From NCBI GenBank assembly GCA_003565055.1, contig PXDM01000001.1:1-23345 (forward strand): a stretch of DNA of 23,345 bases, written 5' to 3'. The translations under genes were made by a program, and so were the position numbers. Under the pieces are notes generated by a model, which saw nothing but the letters and a program-made list of their open reading frames with translations, was not told the DNA's origin and searched no databases. Source of the DNA: Paracoccaceae bacterium (GTDB taxonomy: Bacteria; Pseudomonadota; Alphaproteobacteria; Rhodobacterales; Rhodobacteraceae). Shown here one piece after another: positions 6,501 through 14,648 of the stretch. Each line of letters opens with the position of its first letter. Position 1 is the first letter of the stretch.

Positions 6501-8537
6501 TCAACTGGTTCCAAGGCGCGGTTCTCTCGCCTGCCACCAGTTGACGAAGAGCACCACAGCCAGCACGCAGGCGCCCGCGATTTCAACGCGCAGGTCGGGC
6601 CAGAACAGCGCGACAATCGCCGGAAGCGCGATGAGGCGCGAGGCTGCGTCCATGCGCCCGAAGAGCCACCCCTCGATCGCGCTCGCAAAAGCGACGAGGC
6701 CGAGGATGGCCGTGAACCCTGTCCAGAGGACAAGGGGCAGGGGGCCACCATAGATGATTTCGGGGTTGAAGACCATGAAGAGCGGGATCAGGTAGAGACC
6801 CTTGGCGAATTTCCACGCCTGCACGCTGGTTTCCATCGGTTTCGATCCGGCCACGGCGGCACCTGCGAAGGCTGCGAGTGCTACGGGCGGGGTCACATTG
6901 CTGTCTTGGCTATACCAGAACACCACCAGATGCGCGATCAGCAGCGGGATGCCGAATTCGTTGTGCAGCGCGGGGCCCACCAGCACGATCAGCACGATAT
7001 AGCTTGCCGTGACGGGCAGCCCCAGCCCGAGGATCAAGGACGCGATCAGCACCAGCCCCAGCGCGATGACGATATTGCCGCCCGAAAGCGAGATCATCAT
7101 CGAGGAGAATTTCAGCCCCAGCCCGGTCAGCCCCACCACGCCCACGATGATGCCCGCGACCGCGCAGGCGATGGAGACCGCGACCGCGTTGCGCGCGCCA
7201 AGCTCCAGGCTCTCGAAGATCATCCGCAGCCCGCGCATCACCGAGGCCTGAACCCGCGCGCCGGTCAGCGGGCCATCCGCCACGAGCGCCCATGCGCCGC
7301 GCAGCCCCGCGACCCCGATCACCGCCACAATGGCCCAGAAGCCCACCCGCATGGGCGAGATGTTGTTGACCAGCAGCCAGACCAGAAGCACCAGCGGCAC
7401 GATGAACTGCCAGCCTGCTTTCAGCACCTGCCGCACCAGCGGCAATTCCGCCGCGGACATGCCCCGCATGCCCTGTTTCATCGCCACGATATGCACGAAG
7501 AGATAGACCGTGCCGAGATAGAGGATCGCAGGGAAGATCGAAACCAGCACGATCTCGATATAGGGAACGCGCGTGTATTCCGAGATCAGGAAGGCCCCCG
7601 CGCCCATCAGGGGCGGCGTGATCTGCCCGCCGGTCGAGGCCGCAGCCTCGATCCCGCCCGCCTGTTTCGGCTTGTAGCCCAGCCGCTTCATCAGGGGCAC
7701 CGTGAACGCGCCTGTCGTGACCACATTGGCGATGGCCGAGCCCGAGATCGACCCCATGCCCGCGCTCGCGATCACGGCGGCTTTTGCAGGCCCGCCCGGC
7801 TTGCGCCCTGTGGCAGCAAAGGCGAGGTCGATGAAGAACTTGCCCGCGCCGGTTTTTTCCAGAAACGCCCCGAACAGGACGAACATGAACACGAAGGTCG
7901 CGGCCACACCGAGCGGCAGGCCGAAAATCCCCTCCTGCCCCAGATAAAGCTGCCCGATGAGCCGGTCCGTATTCGCCCCGCGATGCGCCAACACGCCCGG
8001 CATCCATTCGCCCAAGCCCGGCAGCGCCCCGCGCGGCCCGGCCAGCGCATAGGCAATCGCCAGCGCGCCGATGATCGTCATGCCAAGCCCCACGGCGCGG
8101 CGGCTGGCCTCCAGCACAGCGATCACGCAGATGATGCCCACGGTCACATCCGTCGCGGTCCACCAGCCCGCCCGCGCGATGATCGCGTCAAGGTTCCAGA
8201 TGATATAGGCCCCGCTCAGGAAGCCTGCGACAATGAAGCCCGCATCAATCACCCAACCGAGCAACCCGCGCGGGCGCGACGGTCCGAAAACCGGGAAGAT
8301 CAGGAAGGCCAGCACCAGCACAAAGGCCAGATGCGTCGTGCGCTGGTAAAACAGCCCCAGCGGCTGGATGCCAGCCGTGTAGAGCTGGAACAGCGACAGG
8401 CTGACCGCGACCGCCGTGATCAGCCAGAGCACCATGCGCGGCTGATGCTGATCGGCCACGCGCAAGTTGCTGGGCAGGGCAGCCGCGTCAATCTCGGCAG
8501 GGTTTTGCGTCGCGGGGCTGTCGGGCATGGAGGTCAT
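6501..8537 (-). CDS. TRAP transporter fused permease (TAXI type, 4TM-12TM fusion)
   Basis: This 678-residue, strongly hydrophobic protein is the membrane part of a TRAP uptake system with small and large permease subunits fused. Residues about 30-200 hold the first helices (small-subunit-like). The large-subunit core has the motifs GAGKFFIDLAFAATG, ASAGMGSISGSAIANVVTTG and GGQITPPLMGAGAFLI, and later GLGLPVTASYI and SNVTPPVALAAFAGAA, which are typical of TAXI-associated fused permeases. The C-terminal segment from about residue 570 resembles the extra domain (DUF3394-like) found in this group. Such systems use an ion gradient and a periplasmic binding protein. The gene starts 7 bases after the DUF1850 gene; no strong ribosome site is seen, so coupling is likely. 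A start at 8528 is possible. Confidence 0.93.
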   Translation of the reverse strand: MTSMPDSPATQNPAEIDAAALPSNLRVADQHQPRMVLWLITAVAVSLSLFQLYTAGIQPLGLFYQRTTHLAFVLVLAFLIFPVFGPSRPRGLLGWVIDAGFIVAGFLSGAYIIWNLDAIIARAGWWTATDVTVGIICVIAVLEASRRAVGLGMTIIGALAIAYALAGPRGALPGLGEWMPGVLAHRGANTDRLIGQLYLGQEGIFGLPLGVAATFVFMFVLFGAFLEKTGAGKFFIDLAFAATGRKPGGPAKAAVIASAGMGSISGSAIANVVTTGAFTVPLMKRLGYKPKQAGGIEAAASTGGQITPPLMGAGAFLISEYTRVPYIEIVLVSIFPAILYLGTVYLFVHIVAMKQGMRGMSAAELPLVRQVLKAGWQFIVPLVLLVWLLVNNISPMRVGFWAIVAVIGVAGLRGAWALVADGPLTGARVQASVMRGLRMIFESLELGARNAVAVSIACAVAGIIVGVVGLTGLGLKFSSMMISLSGGNIVIALGLVLIASLILGLGLPVTASYIVLIVLVGPALHNEFGIPLLIAHLVVFWYSQDSNVTPPVALAAFAGAAVAGSKPMETSVQAWKFAKGLYLIPLFMVFNPEIIYGGPLPLVLWTGFTAILGLVAFASAIEGWLFGRMDAASRLIALPAIVALFWPDLRVEIAGACVLAVVLFVNWWQAREPRLGTS

Positions 8538-8544
8538 GAGGCGG

Positions 8545-9012
8545 TCATTCAGGGGTCAGGGTGAGCATGGCGCGTGCGCCCGGCGCGATCTCGGACAGCG
8601 CCAGTTCCGCTGCGCCCAGCGTCAGGCGGTGCCCCACGCTGGCCGCGCCGATCCGCAGCGTCAGGCGATTGTCCGGCAGAGGCTCGGCCATGTCTTCGAT
8701 CCAGTAGCCGCCTTGCGCGGCCGGGACGATCTGCCCGCGACCGGGGATCTCGCCCAAGCCCGCCGCTGCATCGTGCAGGTAACTGCGCATCAGCATGAAT
8801 TGCCCCGCTTGCTGGGTGAAACAATCGGCGACTGCACCGCCTGTGACCGAATGCGACCAGTGCAGACAGAGCTCCGCGCCTGCGCCAAGCGGCCAGCGCG
8901 CCAGGATTTCGCCACTGTCCAGCGTCACTTCGATCACGGATCCCGCAAATATCGGGGCGGGACAGAGCGCAAGGGCGGCTGCGATCAGCCGCCCCGACAG
9001 AGCCGGAGTCAC
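8545..9012 (-). CDS. DUF1850 protein, TRAP-TAXI associated
   Basis: This 155-residue protein has an N-terminal secretion signal (LIAAALALCPAPIFA, cleavage near residue 23) and belongs to the DUF1850 family, shown by the LHWSHSVTGGAVADCF segment and the later GYWIEDM region. DUF1850 genes recur between TAXI binding proteins and fused TRAP permeases, as here, but I know of no proven function; a periplasmic accessory of the transporter is an inference. The start is GTG at 9012, which overlaps the TAXI gene stop as GTGA (9009-9012). The gap to the permease gene is 7 bases. Confidence 0.88.
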   Translation of the reverse strand: MTPALSGRLIAAALALCPAPIFAGSVIEVTLDSGEILARWPLGAGAELCLHWSHSVTGGAVADCFTQQAGQFMLMRSYLHDAAAGLGEIPGRGQIVPAAQGGYWIEDMAEPLPDNRLTLRIGAASVGHRLTLGAAELALSEIAPGARAMLTLTPE

Positions 9013-9968
9013 GGGCGCTGATGGTCCTGCACTGTCATGCCGATCTCTTCGAAATACCGCAGCGCGCCGGGGTGGAAGGGGATCGGGGTCGAGGCGATCG
9101 AGAAATCCGGCGTCGTGTCATTCGCCGCAGGGTGGATGGCGATCAGCTCTTCCACATTCTCGAACATCGCCCGCGTGATGTTGAACGCAAGCTCCTCGTC
9201 CATATCGTCATTCACGATCAGCACATTCGGGGTCGAGATCGTCTGCACAGGCGTGTCCATCCCATCATATGTTCCTGCGCGCAGCGTGTAGGGCGCGAAA
9301 GTCGGCTCAACCTCGATCGCGGCGGCGATCTGCTCGTCGGTCAGGGCGATGATGCGGATCGACCGCGTGGTGGCGAGGTTCATGATCGAGCTTGTGGGCG
9401 GCCCGACGCTCCAGAACCCGGCAACGATATCGCCGTCCCGCAGCGCATCGGCGGTCTCGTTGAAATTCAACCGCTCTGGGCTGAAATCGTCATAGGTGAT
9501 GCCATTGGCGGCCAGCAGCGTCTGCGCACTGACCTCTGTGCCCGAGCCCGGTGCGCCAACGGACACGCGCTGCCCGCGCAGATCCTCGATGCTGGTGATG
9601 CCGCTATCGGCCAAAGTCACGATCTGCACCGCATTGGGATAGATCGAGGCCAGCGCGCGCAGCTCATCCACCTGCCGCCCCTCAAACGCGCCTTCGCCGT
9701 GGAATGCCTGATAGACCGTATCAGCGAGCGCCAGCGCGATGTCACTGTCCCCGCGCGAGATCAGCGCGACATTCTCGACCGATGCGCCGGTGACCTCGGC
9801 GCTGGCGGTCGCACCGTCGACATGGGCGCCGATGACTTCGGCCAGACCGCCGCCATAGGGAAAATACACCCCGCCCGTGCCACCGGTGGCGATGGAAAGC
9901 TGCTGGGCCTGCACAGGTGCGGCCAATAGCATCAGTGCGGCCCCAAGTGCCGTGAAACTGCGTGTCAT
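9009..9968 (-). CDS. TAXI family TRAP transporter solute-binding protein
   Basis: This 319-residue periplasmic protein is the substrate-binding component of the TRAP system. It has a signal peptide (MTRSFTALGAALMLLAAPVQA, then QQLSIATGG) and the TAXI family motifs: SIATGGTGGVYFPYGGGLAE at the mature N-terminus, DIALALADT, the VSVGAPGSGTEVSAQTLL loop and a conserved C-terminal region ending in FHPGALRYFEEIG. The substrate cannot be told from sequence; studied relatives bind glutamate or similar small organic acids. The ATG at 9968 was chosen because a GGGAGGAG ribosome site lies just upstream and the signal peptide then starts properly; an ORF start at 10052 would add 28 residues with no signal character. 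It leads the operon with DUF1850 and the permease. Confidence 0.93.
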   Translation of the reverse strand: MTRSFTALGAALMLLAAPVQAQQLSIATGGTGGVYFPYGGGLAEVIGAHVDGATASAEVTGASVENVALISRGDSDIALALADTVYQAFHGEGAFEGRQVDELRALASIYPNAVQIVTLADSGITSIEDLRGQRVSVGAPGSGTEVSAQTLLAANGITYDDFSPERLNFNETADALRDGDIVAGFWSVGPPTSSIMNLATTRSIRIIALTDEQIAAAIEVEPTFAPYTLRAGTYDGMDTPVQTISTPNVLIVNDDMDEELAFNITRAMFENVEELIAIHPAANDTTPDFSIASTPIPFHPGALRYFEEIGMTVQDHQRP

Positions 9969-9996
9969 GAGACTCCTCCCAAGGATTTTCATTATT

Positions 9997-10010
9997 TTGC
10001 GAGATCGCAA
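9997..10010. promoter_or_regulatory. Dyad TTGCGA-GA-TCGCAA upstream of the TAXI operon
   Basis: A perfect 6-bp inverted repeat with a 2-base centre lies 29-42 bases upstream of the TAXI start, in the expected promoter region. The symmetry suggests a repressor or activator site. No matching regulator gene is beside it and no clear sigma-70 pair was found, so the assignment is tentative. Confidence 0.4.
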
Positions 10011-10224
10011 GCGACCTGACCCGAGACTAGCGGCGCTTTCAGGGCCGCGCAAGTTTCGCCGAGGCGGCAGGACAGAACTTGGCCCGAACGCCGTGAAACC
10101 GCGCTGAGCTTCACGCGATGTTAAGCGGTGAGGTGCAAATGTGTTGCGCAGGTTCAGGGGGCAGACAGCGCGCAGAACAGCGCGTCATGGATGTCGCCCG
10201 AGATATGAGAAGGACGCGGCACGG

Positions 10225-12510
10225 ATGTCGGCACTCAGCATAAAACTCAAGATCTCGGCACTGTCATTGCTTGGGATGCTCGGTATGGCCGCGCTCGTCG
10301 GGACATTTTTCATGACGCTCGCGCGGATTGATAGCGCCAACTCCCACGCGATGCAGCATCTGGAACTCGCCTTGGCAGCCTCCAAGGTGACCGAATCGCT
10401 CGATGACATCCGCATGGGGGAGCGCGATTTCCTCTTTCAGGCCACTCCTGACCGGATCGAAGAGATTCGCGACGCCATGGCGGAGATGCGCAATGCGCTG
10501 TCGGGTTTCAGCCATCTGGTGCAGGCAACTGGCGTCGATCCTGGTCCTGAAGCGGCCGAGCTTCCCGCCTCATCGGAAGCTCTGGTGGGCGCGGTCGAAC
10601 GGATCATTTCCCTCCGCGATACGCTGGGCTTCTCAGAGACTGAAGGACTGGAGGGCGAATTGCGCGCTGCCGTTCACGCGGTTGAATCCCAACTGAACCA
10701 ATATGATGCGCCCCGCCTGTCGGTCCTGATGCTGATGATGCGACGTCATGAAAAAGACTTCATGATGCGCGAGGATCCCGGATATCTCGAACGGATGACC
10801 ACGCGTCTTGCCGAATTCAGGGCGCAATTGCCGCGCAGCCCCAGCGTCCCCAGCGCTTCGCATGCGGGTATCCTCAGCCTTATGGACAGCTATCATGCGA
10901 GTTTCGAGCGCTACGCCACATTGCGCCTGCAGATTGCCGATGCCGTTCTGGAATCAGATAACGCTTATGGCGTGACCGCGACCCTCCTTGACGACATGAC
11001 CGCTTCACTTGAGGAGCGCGCCGGCCAGACGGTCGCAGCCGCCGCGCGGGTCCGAACCGAAGCGACGATGATGACCTTGACCATTGCCGCGCTGGTCATC
11101 GCGCTCGCCGGGCTCTTGTCTGTCGTCACGATCCGCAGCATCGCCCGAGGGCTGGACAGAGCCATGGCAGCTGTGCGGGCAGTCGCGAGCGGTGATCTCA
11201 GCGCGATTTCTGTGACCCGCGCGGCAGCGGAGAAAGAGACAAAGCGCGGCGATGAATTTGCGCAACTCATGGCAGAGATGGATCAGATGAATAGTGGCTT
11301 GCGGCAGCTCTCCGACGCCGCGCGCGCGATCGCAAGCGGCGATCTGAATGTGACGATCCACCGCCGCTCGGATGCCGATACTCTGGCGAGATCACTCGAA
11401 GAGATGTTGGCGGGACTGCGTGCGCGCGCCGATGAAACCGAGCATGCGCAGGCCGTGCAGGAACGGGTCGTGCGTGACATTTCGAGCGGTTTGGAGCGCT
11501 TGGCCAAGGGAGACCTCACCAAGCCGATCCCCAGCCCGGCAAATGATCCTTTCCCGCGCGAATATGAGATGTTGCGCACGTCGTTCAATGATTTGATCGG
11601 CAGCTTGTCAGATACATTGAGCCGTGTTTCGGATGTGTCCGAACATGTGCGCACCGGGTCGGAAGAGATCACCTCGGCAGCGCAGGACCTCGCCGGCCGT
11701 GCAGAGACCCAAGCAGCGACACTTGAGCAATCAGCGGCAGCTCTCAATGAGTTGACAGAAAGCGTGCGGTCCACTGCGCAGCGCGCGAAACGCGCCGAAC
11801 AGGTGTCGGAAGAAAACCGCAAGACCGCTGAAGAGGGGGCGAAGATCATGCGGGATGCGGTGAACGCCATGAAGATGATCGAGAAATCCTCACACCAGAT
11901 CAATCGCATTATTGGGGTGATCGACGATATCGCTTTCCAGACCAATCTCCTCGCTCTGAACGCAGGGGTCGAGGCCGCGCGCGCGGGCGAAGCCGGGCGC
12001 GGATTCGCGGTGGTCGCCTCGGAAGTTCGCGGCCTTGCGCAGCGTGCATCCGAGTCGGCGCGAGAAATCAAGTCATTGATCCAAGAGAGCACGCAACAGG
12101 TCGAGACAGGCTCAGGCTTGGTTGATAAGACGGGTCACAGCCTAGAAGATATCCTGCGCAAGGCCGTTGATGTCTCCGAAGAGGTGTCCGCCATTGCCCT
12201 CGCGTCTCTGGAACAGTCGAGTGGCCTTGGGGAAATCAATACAGGTGTCAATCAGTTGGATCAGGTGACCCAGCAGAATGCAGCTGTGGCGGAAGAGACG
12301 AACGCCGCTGCGGCCTCTCTGCAGCGCCAGGCAGAGAGCCTGCAAGCCGCGCTGTCCGATTTTCAACTCGGACAAGCGCGGAAAGCGACATCGGTGGCAC
12401 GCTTGGCCACGAACACGCGGTCCGAAACGGTACGAGACGTGACACCTGTTCAGCGACCGCCCAAATTGGCGGCGGCGACAGGTGGCGCAGGACGATTTGC
12501 CGAGTTCTGA
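10225..12510 (+). CDS. Methyl-accepting chemotaxis protein, HBM-type sensor with three HAMP-like units
   Basis: This 761-residue transmembrane chemoreceptor has TM1 at about residues 8-32, a large helical periplasmic part (33-281), TM2 at 281-303, then HAMP-like repeats and a signalling hairpin. Both sensor modules carry a matching signature, IRMGERDFLFQ (residue about 62) and MRRHEKDFMMR (about 171), as in helical bimodular (HBM) sensors, some of which bind organic acids. Three HAMP-like units end in ASGDLSA (about 321), ASGDLNVTI (about 370) and AKGDLTKPI (about 427). The hairpin tip DDIAFQTNLLALNAGVEAAR lies at about 567-586. The ATG at 10225, after an AAGGA site, was chosen over a GTG at 10141. 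It lacks a clear CheR pentapeptide and no che genes are nearby; it probably feeds a distant chemosensory cluster. Confidence 0.94.
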   Translation: MSALSIKLKISALSLLGMLGMAALVGTFFMTLARIDSANSHAMQHLELALAASKVTESLDDIRMGERDFLFQATPDRIEEIRDAMAEMRNALSGFSHLVQATGVDPGPEAAELPASSEALVGAVERIISLRDTLGFSETEGLEGELRAAVHAVESQLNQYDAPRLSVLMLMMRRHEKDFMMREDPGYLERMTTRLAEFRAQLPRSPSVPSASHAGILSLMDSYHASFERYATLRLQIADAVLESDNAYGVTATLLDDMTASLEERAGQTVAAAARVRTEATMMTLTIAALVIALAGLLSVVTIRSIARGLDRAMAAVRAVASGDLSAISVTRAAAEKETKRGDEFAQLMAEMDQMNSGLRQLSDAARAIASGDLNVTIHRRSDADTLARSLEEMLAGLRARADETEHAQAVQERVVRDISSGLERLAKGDLTKPIPSPANDPFPREYEMLRTSFNDLIGSLSDTLSRVSDVSEHVRTGSEEITSAAQDLAGRAETQAATLEQSAAALNELTESVRSTAQRAKRAEQVSEENRKTAEEGAKIMRDAVNAMKMIEKSSHQINRIIGVIDDIAFQTNLLALNAGVEAARAGEAGRGFAVVASEVRGLAQRASESAREIKSLIQESTQQVETGSGLVDKTGHSLEDILRKAVDVSEEVSAIALASLEQSSGLGEINTGVNQLDQVTQQNAAVAEETNAAAASLQRQAESLQAALSDFQLGQARKATSVARLATNTRSETVRDVTPVQRPPKLAAATGGAGRFAEF

Positions 12511-12625
12511 TGGAACAGATGGGATGCGTGCTGTCCCTGAAATCGGGACGCGTCTTCCCAAATGTCATTATCGGCAGATCTGCACTTTCATGAAGCTGAG
12601 GCCGAGCCGCCCTTGCAGCACCTCC

Positions 12626-12668
12626 ACACCGAAACGCGGTGTTCGACAGAGGCGGTTTTGCAAAACCG
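12626..12668. terminator. Candidate bidirectional terminator between MCP and LysE genes
   Basis: In the 195-base convergent gap two dyads follow each other: ACACCG/CGGTGT with a 5-base loop (12626-12642), and the perfect 16-bp palindrome CGGTTTTGCAAAACCG (12653-12668). The location between two convergent genes fits transcription termination. The T runs lie inside the palindrome rather than after a stem, so the call is tentative. A further short dyad GTCCC/GGGAC occurs at 12533-12549. No convincing gene was seen in this gap. Confidence 0.35.
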
Positions 12669-12705
12669 GCAATTTCCATCCGCTGCGCTGGGCAGGTCCG
12701 TTGCC

Positions 12706-13302
12706 TTAACTGTCCAAGATGACAGGAATGAGGGAGAGCAAAAGAAGCACCGCCATAGTGTAATTGAATGCCCGCAGGAGTATGGGGCGTTGTAGCAAAC
12801 GCCGCAACCCGACCCCGGCCAATGCCCAGACCGACACTGAAGGGAGATTGACCATCGCAAAGACGAGCGCGACCACCGCAGCGGCGCCCCACTCCTGCCC
12901 TGGCGCATAAAGCGTCACGGCGCCCAGAGACATGATCCATGCTTTGGGATTGACCCATTGGAACGCTGCAGCTTGTAGAAATGTGAGGGGCCGACCGCCT
13001 GTCGTGATCCCTTCCGGGGGCGCGGCGTGGGCGATCTTCCACGCGAGCCACAGCATGTAGAGGATGGAGACGATCGTGAGTACCATCCTGGCCGGTGGGA
13101 AATTGATAAACACACCCACGAGCCCAACCCCCACGACAAACACCATGAAGGCATGGCCAAGTGCGATACCCAGCATATGCGGCAAGCTGCGTCGAAAGCC
13201 GAAATTCACCCCTGACGCCAACAACATGATGTTGTTTGGCCCCGGAGTGATCGATGTGACCAAGGCATAGGTGGCGAGTGCAACGAGGAGGTCTGGGGTC
13301 AT
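12706..13302 (-). CDS. LysE/RhtB family amino-acid exporter
   Basis: This 198-residue membrane protein belongs to the LysE/RhtB translocator family, which exports amino acids or related small molecules by a proton-linked mechanism. The family motif SITPGPNNIMLLASG is at residues about 16-30 in the first helix; about six hydrophobic helices follow, with a conserved AFQWVNPKAWIM segment in the middle. The ATG at 13302 (MTPDLLVALATY) has an AGAGG-like ribosome site; a TTG five codons upstream at 13317 is less likely. It is divergent from an Lrp/AsnC regulator, the usual control arrangement for such exporters. The exported compound cannot be told from sequence. Confidence 0.92.
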   Translation of the reverse strand: MTPDLLVALATYALVTSITPGPNNIMLLASGVNFGFRRSLPHMLGIALGHAFMVFVVGVGLVGVFINFPPARMVLTIVSILYMLWLAWKIAHAAPPEGITTGGRPLTFLQAAAFQWVNPKAWIMSLGAVTLYAPGQEWGAAAVVALVFAMVNLPSVSVWALAGVGLRRLLQRPILLRAFNYTMAVLLLLSLIPVILDS

Positions 13303-13346
13303 CTGCGCCTCTGGCAATTTTCGGTCAGATTAGCCAAGGCAGCACG

Positions 13347-13395
13347 GCATATTCTTGCAATAAATGTGTATGCCGCATAATATCTGCAATTTATG
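13347..13395. promoter_or_regulatory. Tandem operator-like repeats in the lysE/lrp divergent promoter
   Basis: Two similar AT-rich segments, 13347-13366 and 13375-13395, share the pattern GCATA...TGCAAT..ATG and start 28 bases apart. The second has the dyad CATAA...TTATG; the first is centred on TTGCAA. AT-rich dyads spaced by whole helical turns are usual for Lrp/AsnC octamer binding. A possible plus-strand promoter is TTGCAA (13355-13360) with CATAAT (13376-13381), 15 bases apart, which would give a very short leader for the regulator gene. The regulator could thus cover its own promoter. Read by eye; no binding data. Confidence 0.5.
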
Positions 13396-13845
13396 AGCGA
13401 CATGGATCAAATATCCGATCATATATTGCGCGTTTTGTCGCGTGATGGCCGTATTTCCAATCTGGAACTCGCGCATCGTGTGGGGCTGTCGCCCTCTGCC
13501 TGCCTGCGCCGCGTGCAAGATCTTGAGCGCCGCGGCGTGATCACGGGCTATCGTGCGGTGCTTGACCCGGTGGCGACCGGGATTGGCTTTATCGCCTATG
13601 TCACGGTCGGCCTGTCGCGCCACACCAAGACCGCGCAGGCTGAATTCGAGCGCCTGATGCAAGCGGCCCCGCAGGTGCGCGAATGTCACAACATCACCGG
13701 AACCGTCGAATATCTGCTGCGGGTCGAAGCGCGCGACCTTGCAGCGTACAAGCGGTTTCACACGGAGTATATGGGCGCATTTCCCTATCTGGACCGATTG
13801 ACGACAATGGTCGTGATGGGATCGCCGAAAGACGAACGCGCCTGA
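13393..13845 (+). CDS. Lrp/AsnC family transcriptional regulator
   Basis: This 150-residue protein has an N-terminal winged helix-turn-helix (residues about 5-55: LSRDGRISNLELAHRVGLSPSACLRRV, ending in the ERRGVITGYRAVLDP wing) and a C-terminal RAM/AsnC ligand-binding domain (about 65-145, with VRECHNITGTVEYLLRVEA, the usual effector-binding region). Proteins of this type form dimers to octamers and sense amino acids. The gene is divergent from the LysE-type exporter, so it most likely controls that exporter in response to an exported amino acid, and itself. The ATG at 13393 lies within the second operator-like repeat. A second ATG three codons later is also possible. Confidence 0.94.
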   Translation: MSDMDQISDHILRVLSRDGRISNLELAHRVGLSPSACLRRVQDLERRGVITGYRAVLDPVATGIGFIAYVTVGLSRHTKTAQAEFERLMQAAPQVRECHNITGTVEYLLRVEARDLAAYKRFHTEYMGAFPYLDRLTTMVVMGSPKDERA

Positions 13846-13917
13846 GCGACACCATGCTTTTTGGCGTGCATTCTTGGTAAATTGCGCTATGCTGCGGCGC
13901 AGCAAGAGGGGCGAGAC

Positions 13918-14562
13918 ATGGCTAAGGGCAAGGTAATTACCATCGCACAGCAAAAAGGCGGGTCCGGCAAGACCACACTCGCGGTCAATCTGGGCGTGTT
14001 GCTGGCGCGCAAGGGGGCAAAGGTGGCGTTTCTGGACACCGATCCGCAGGGCTCGCTCGGGCGCTGGTTCATGACCCGCCATGAAAGCGGTCGGGCCGAG
14101 GGGATGGAGCTGTCCACCGCCTCTGCCTGGGGCGTCGGCTATGAGGTCGGCAAATTGCGCGACATGGCCGATTTTGTGATCATCGACACGCCGCCCAAAG
14201 CGGATTCCGACCTGCGACCGGCGCTCCGGGCCGCTGATCTGGTCGTCGTCCCGGTCGCGACAAGCCATGTTGACCTTTGGGCAACGGATGGCGTGCTTGA
14301 TCTTGCCCGCCGCGAAGGGCGCGAGGTTCTGGTCGTGCTCAACCGCGCGCGTCCGGGCACGCGGCTCGGCTCCGAGATCGAGGCCGCTGCACAAGAGCTG
14401 GAGGCGCGGCTTGCGCAGACGCAGATTTCCAACCGCGTGGCCTATGCCGAAACGCTGGGCCAGGGCTTGGGTGGGATCGAGGCTGCGCGCAGCCCCGCCA
14501 TGCGCAGCGAGTTGGACGCGCTTCTGGTGGAGGTCGAAGCCACGCTCGCCGAGGCTGACTGA
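13918..14562 (+). CDS. ParA-like ATPase (orphan, MinD/ParA family)
   Basis: This 214-residue protein is a short ParA-type ATPase. The deviant Walker A motif KGGSGKTT is at residues about 13-20 (both lysines present), Walker A' is in the FLDTDPQGS segment (about 38-46) and Walker B in the FVIIDTPPKAD segment. There is no N-terminal helix-turn-helix, as in chromosomal ParA, and no parB gene or parS-like repeat beside it. Such short ParAs position plasmids or protein clusters (for example chemoreceptor arrays or carboxysomes) on the nucleoid. The ATG at 13918 follows an AGAGGGG ribosome site; just before it is a small stem-loop TGCTGC/GCAGCA (13890-13904). It is followed 86 bases later by aroA on the same strand. 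Confidence 0.9.
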   Translation: MAKGKVITIAQQKGGSGKTTLAVNLGVLLARKGAKVAFLDTDPQGSLGRWFMTRHESGRAEGMELSTASAWGVGYEVGKLRDMADFVIIDTPPKADSDLRPALRAADLVVVPVATSHVDLWATDGVLDLARREGREVLVVLNRARPGTRLGSEIEAAAQELEARLAQTQISNRVAYAETLGQGLGGIEAARSPAMRSELDALLVEVEATLAEAD

Positions 14563-14648
14563 GCCGCGCATTGTTGCGCAGCTTATGGACGCGGGCGGAG
14601 GGCTGCGCTATCAGCGCGGACAAATCACCCTTGTCGAAAGGTGCGCCC

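Noticed and set aside
6906..8564. Long plus-strand open frame (552 codons) opposite the TRAP permease gene
   Set aside because: Composition is dominated by Arg, His, Asp and Gln with no family features. It is an antisense frame kept open by GC-rich third positions of the real gene.
10092..10115. Inverted repeat CGTGAA/TTCACG with a 12-base gap upstream of the chemoreceptor gene
   Set aside because: Short arms and a wide gap; such a match is expected by chance in a region of this size.
12482..12709. Small plus-strand open frame (75 codons) after the chemoreceptor gene
   Set aside because: It overlaps the end of the receptor, has no ribosome site and no recognisable sequence character.
13330..14571. 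Minus-strand frame of 413 codons across the Lrp regulator and ParA genes
   Set aside because: It spans two genes with firm motifs on the plus strand and shows no domain of its own.
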